From an uncultured bacterium (lineage in GTDB: Bacteria > Patescibacteriota > Minisyncoccia > Phycocordibacterales > UBA9973), in the NCBI GenBank assembly GCA_903869975.1, contig CAIQBF010000056.1:1-8507 (forward strand): a stretch of DNA of 8,507 nucleotides, read 5' to 3'. This document shows positions 6,802 through 8,507 of this stretch, in pieces. The notes below the pieces were generated by a model. That model was given only the letters and a program-made list of their open reading frames with translations, was not told where the DNA came from and did no database searches. The position numbers and the translations under genes are program-made. Positions within the stretch are counted from its first letter, which is position 1, and every line of letters starts with the position of its first letter.

Positions 6802-6957
6802 GCATAAATCTCTAAATAATCCTTCCAACAACTGGGTGTTAAAAGTAAGGAGGCCGCGGAGGGTGGCTGCAGCGGTCCCCCGAACAAGCGGAGGGGCCAA
6901 AACGCCCTTTACGAGATCCTATACGGTCCGAGAACCTGATCACTTAGAGATTTATGC
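6802..6957. ncRNA. Candidate structured RNA or ruvB leader closed by a perfect 14-bp helix
   Basis: GCATAAATCTCTAA (6802-6815) is an exact reverse complement of 6944-6957. Inside it GGGTGTT (6834-6840) can pair with AACGCCC (6901-6907), with one G-U if transcribed as the plus strand. Within that, GGTCCC-CCG (6874-6882) pairs with CGG-A-GGGGCC (6889-6898), giving nine base pairs with a single bulged A and an AACAAG loop. A small GGCC/GGCT hairpin (6852-6868) may also form. Nested helices with unpaired purine-rich joints look more like a functional RNA than a terminator. The plus strand is favoured by the wobble pairs, but no strong promoter is seen; a weak TTGCCT-17-TATTTT (6751-6779) lies upstream. 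I could not match it to tmRNA, RNase P RNA, SRP RNA, 6S RNA or a riboswitch I know. Confidence 0.45.
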
Positions 6958-7029
6958 CTTCTTAAAGAATCACTCACAACTGCTTATACATAGTACCCCG
7001 AATGCAAAAATGGCATAAGGGCAACTAGT

Positions 7030-7048
7030 GGTATACTGTGTGTATACC
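7030..7048. promoter_or_regulatory. Operator-like palindrome upstream of ruvB
   Basis: GGTATAC and GTATACC form a perfect 7-bp inverted repeat around a 5-base TGTGT spacer, 58 bases before the ruvB ATG. The left half overlaps a -10-like TATACT (7032-7037), as expected for a dimeric repressor site or a small hairpin. It is unlike an E. coli LexA box (CTGT-N8-ACAG). Function is not established. Confidence 0.35.
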
Positions 7049-7105
7049 CTGTGGAAAGCCTGGGTATTGATTCAATTACTGCTAGTCTAGCATGTCCTGA
7101 TCTAA

Positions 7106-8149
7106 ATGTCAACCCCTATGAACGACGATTCTGTCCGTGAGGATGCAACAAAAAAAGAACCGGGAGCCGACTCCTATCTCGACCACACCCTGCGTCCGAG
7201 CACTTTTTCTGATTACATAGGACAAGAATCCATCAAAGAAAATCTGAAAATACTTTTGCAAGCAGCAAGTGAACGCAACCATCCAGCCGAGCACATTCTT
7301 TTTTACGGACCACCAGGTCTCGGTAAGACAACACTCGCTCATCTCATCGCAAAAGAAACCGGTCGCGCACTCAAAGCAACATCCGGTCCCGCGATTGAGA
7401 AAGTTGGAGACCTCGCGAGCATTCTCACAAACCTCCAACCCGGAGATATTCTTTTTGTAGACGAGATTCACCGACTCAACAAGACAATCGAGGAGGTCCT
7501 CTACCCTGCGATGGAATCGGGTGTCTTGGATATCATTATCGGCAAGGGTCCCTCCGCACGCACGATCCAGCTCGATCTTCCCGCGTTCACTCTGATCGCA
7601 GCAACTACTCGTATCGCTCTCCTCTCCTCCCCGCTTCGCTCACGTTTTTCCGGAGGCACGTTTCGTCTTGAGTTTTATACAGAAGACCAGATAGCACAAA
7701 TCATCCGCCGCAGTGCGAAAGTTCTCGGCGTGAATATCGACGAAGAAGCGCTCGTAGAAATCGCAAAACGTGCCCGCTTCACGCCCCGCACTGCCAACTA
7801 TTTCCTCAAGCGCTGTCGCGACTACGCACAGGTGCACAAGAAAGACCTCGACAAGAAGACCGTGTTCCTCGCTCTCAGTCTCCTTGGTATCGACGAGCTC
7901 GGACTTTCGGAGAGTGACCGCCAAGTACTCCAGGTTATTATAGAGAAATTCAACGGCGGCCCAGTAGGGCTCAATACGATCGCAGCAGCCACGAGCGAAG
8001 AAGAAGCGACTATCGAAGAAGTCACTGAACCGTACCTCATCCAGCGAGGGCTCCTCGAGCGCACGCCACGCGGACGCATTGCTACCCGGAAAGCATATGA
8101 ACATCTCGGATTTGATTTCCCCGTTGAAATCCCCTCACAAACAAGCTAA
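7106..8149 (+). CDS. ruvB: Holliday junction branch migration DNA helicase RuvB
   Basis: RuvB is the AAA+ hexameric motor that, with RuvA, drives branch migration of Holliday junctions before RuvC cuts them. The 347-residue length is normal. Seen in order are the N-terminal LRPSTFSDYIGQ (29-40), Walker A GPPGLGKT (68-75), Walker B ILFVDEIH (105-112), the sensor-1 region AATTR (165-169), the arginine-finger region SPLRSRF (175-181), sensor 2 TPRTAN (216-221), and the C-terminal winged-helix signature GGPVGLNTIAAA (284-295) with YLIQRGLLERTPRGR (300-314). The usual SPLRDRFG is SPLRSRFSG here, with one extra residue before RLEFY. The start ATG at 7106 gives MSTPM; ATG at 7118 is equally possible, and neither has a Shine-Dalgarno sequence. 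yebC follows after 11 bases, suggesting one transcript. ruvA and ruvC are not in the window. Confidence 0.97.
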   Translation: MSTPMNDDSVREDATKKEPGADSYLDHTLRPSTFSDYIGQESIKENLKILLQAASERNHPAEHILFYGPPGLGKTTLAHLIAKETGRALKATSGPAIEKVGDLASILTNLQPGDILFVDEIHRLNKTIEEVLYPAMESGVLDIIIGKGPSARTIQLDLPAFTLIAATTRIALLSSPLRSRFSGGTFRLEFYTEDQIAQIIRRSAKVLGVNIDEEALVEIAKRARFTPRTANYFLKRCRDYAQVHKKDLDKKTVFLALSLLGIDELGLSESDRQVLQVIIEKFNGGPVGLNTIAAATSEEEATIEEVTEPYLIQRGLLERTPRGRIATRKAYEHLGFDFPVEIPSQTS

Positions 8150-8160
8150 GCTAGCCACAT

Positions 8161-8507
8161 ATGGCAGGTCACAATAAATGGACGCAGATCAAGCGCCAGA
8201 AAGGTGCTTCAGACTCAAAGCGCGCGCAGGCGTTCGGTAAACTCTCGCGCATGATCTCCGCGCAGGTCAAAGTTGCAAAAGGCGATCGCAATGCAACGCT
8301 TGTGCGCCAAGCGATCGAAAAGGCTCGTGCTAGCGACATGCCTGTCGATACTATTGAACGGGCTATTTCGAAGGCGACTGAGGCGCGGGATCTCGAAACC
8401 ATCGTCTATGAAGCGTATGGGCCGGGCGGCGCGGGCATGATCATAGAGGCGCTTACCGAGAGTCGCAACCGCGCCGCCCAAGAAATCCGCCACATACTTT
8501 CAAAGAA
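8161..8507 (+). CDS. yebC: YebC/PmpR family protein, N-terminal part, cut by the window edge
   Basis: The frame begins MAGHNKWTQIKRQKGASDSK, the family signature (usually MAGHSKW...IKHRK), and stays open for 115 codons to the end of the window. It continues with IEKARASDMPVDTIERAI (52-69), YEAYGPGG (83-90) and LTESRNRAAQEIRHI (98-112), all at expected places. YebC proteins were long annotated as transcriptional regulators; later work on YebC and mitochondrial TACO1 supports a role in translating proline-rich stretches. The segment between ERAI and YGPGG is a few residues shorter than in typical members, as is the stretch after KVAKG. Its ATG lies 11 bases after the ruvB stop with no ribosome binding site visible, so it is probably co-transcribed with ruvB. 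A ruvC gene often follows yebC and might lie just beyond the edge. Confidence 0.92.
   Translation, partial: MAGHNKWTQIKRQKGASDSKRAQAFGKLSRMISAQVKVAKGDRNATLVRQAIEKARASDMPVDTIERAISKATEARDLETIVYEAYGPGGAGMIIEALTESRNRAAQEIRHILSK

Larger units (their letters stand above)
6645..7105. other. Structured intergenic region without a credible gene
   Basis: This 461-base gap between pilB and ruvB holds three separate symmetrical elements, at 6663-6784, 6802-6957 and 7030-7048, each described on its own line. The open frames that cross it run through the inverted repeats, give low-complexity basic proteins and have no family features. Only weak promoter-like words precede ruvB (TAGCAT at 7088-7093 with TTGATT at 7067-7072, spacing 15), so the ruvB promoter is not settled. 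Confidence 0.7.

Noticed and set aside
6631..6900. Minus-strand open frame of 89 codons over the end of pilB and the foldback
   Set aside because: It overlaps the pilB C-terminus and both structured elements and has no recognisable features.
6924..6936. GGTCCGAGAACC resembling a tRNA T-arm
   Set aside because: The stem is only three base pairs and there is no acceptor, D or anticodon arm at suitable distances.
6767..7018. Plus-strand open frame of 83 codons in the pilB-ruvB gap
   Set aside because: It starts inside the inverted-repeat arm, runs through the second foldback, has no ribosome site and gives a basic, featureless protein.
1..8507. CRISPR array, transposase, integrase or defence-system genes
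   Set aside because: No regularly spaced direct repeats and no transposase, integrase, nuclease or other defence motifs were found in any frame I read.

Overview
The window reads as chromosomal DNA from a small-genome bacterium, most likely a member of the Candidate Phyla Radiation (Patescibacteria, Parcubacteria-like). This is an inference from several traits: a large secreted protein built of repeated Ig-like modules, FN3-like modules and a DUF11-like module with one C-terminal membrane anchor; a stand-alone type IV pilus ATPase; housekeeping genes (tsaE, ruvB, yebC) scattered among unrelated neighbours; and no convincing Shine-Dalgarno sequence before any start codon. No 16S rRNA or other taxonomic marker lies in the window, so the assignment is moderate at best.

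Layout, left to right. At the extreme left edge a plus-strand reading frame may end (stop at 38-40), converging on tsaE (minus, 37-477), the ATPase of tRNA t6A synthesis. A perfect 15-bp hairpin (495-527) separates tsaE from a 977-residue surface protein (minus, 564-3497). Next comes an unrecognised secreted or membrane protein (minus, 3638-4825) in distinctly lower-GC sequence, with its own terminator-like hairpin and a good sigma70-type promoter (4873-4901). That promoter lies in a divergent intergenic region shared with a pilB/gspE-type ATPase (plus, 4950-6644), whose -10 box sits so close to the ATG that the mRNA would be almost leaderless.

The 461-base gap between pilB and ruvB (6645-7105) holds no credible gene but is densely structured. 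It contains a 122-base element with perfect 27-bp inverted termini and a GC-rich foldable core (6663-6784). A second element (6802-6957) is closed by a perfect 14-bp helix and has further nested helices, so it looks like a structured RNA or mRNA leader. A 7-bp operator-like palindrome follows (7030-7048). I could not match either large structure to an RNA family I know. This gap is the most promising place for something undescribed.

The right end carries ruvB (plus, 7106-8149), the Holliday-junction branch-migration motor, with a slightly altered arginine-finger region. It is followed after 11 bases by the start of yebC (plus, 8161 to the window edge). The ruvB-yebC pairing echoes the yebC/ruvCAB neighbourhood common in bacteria. 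The surface protein and the pilus ATPase concern the cell envelope and attachment; the other recognised genes concern tRNA modification, recombination and translation.
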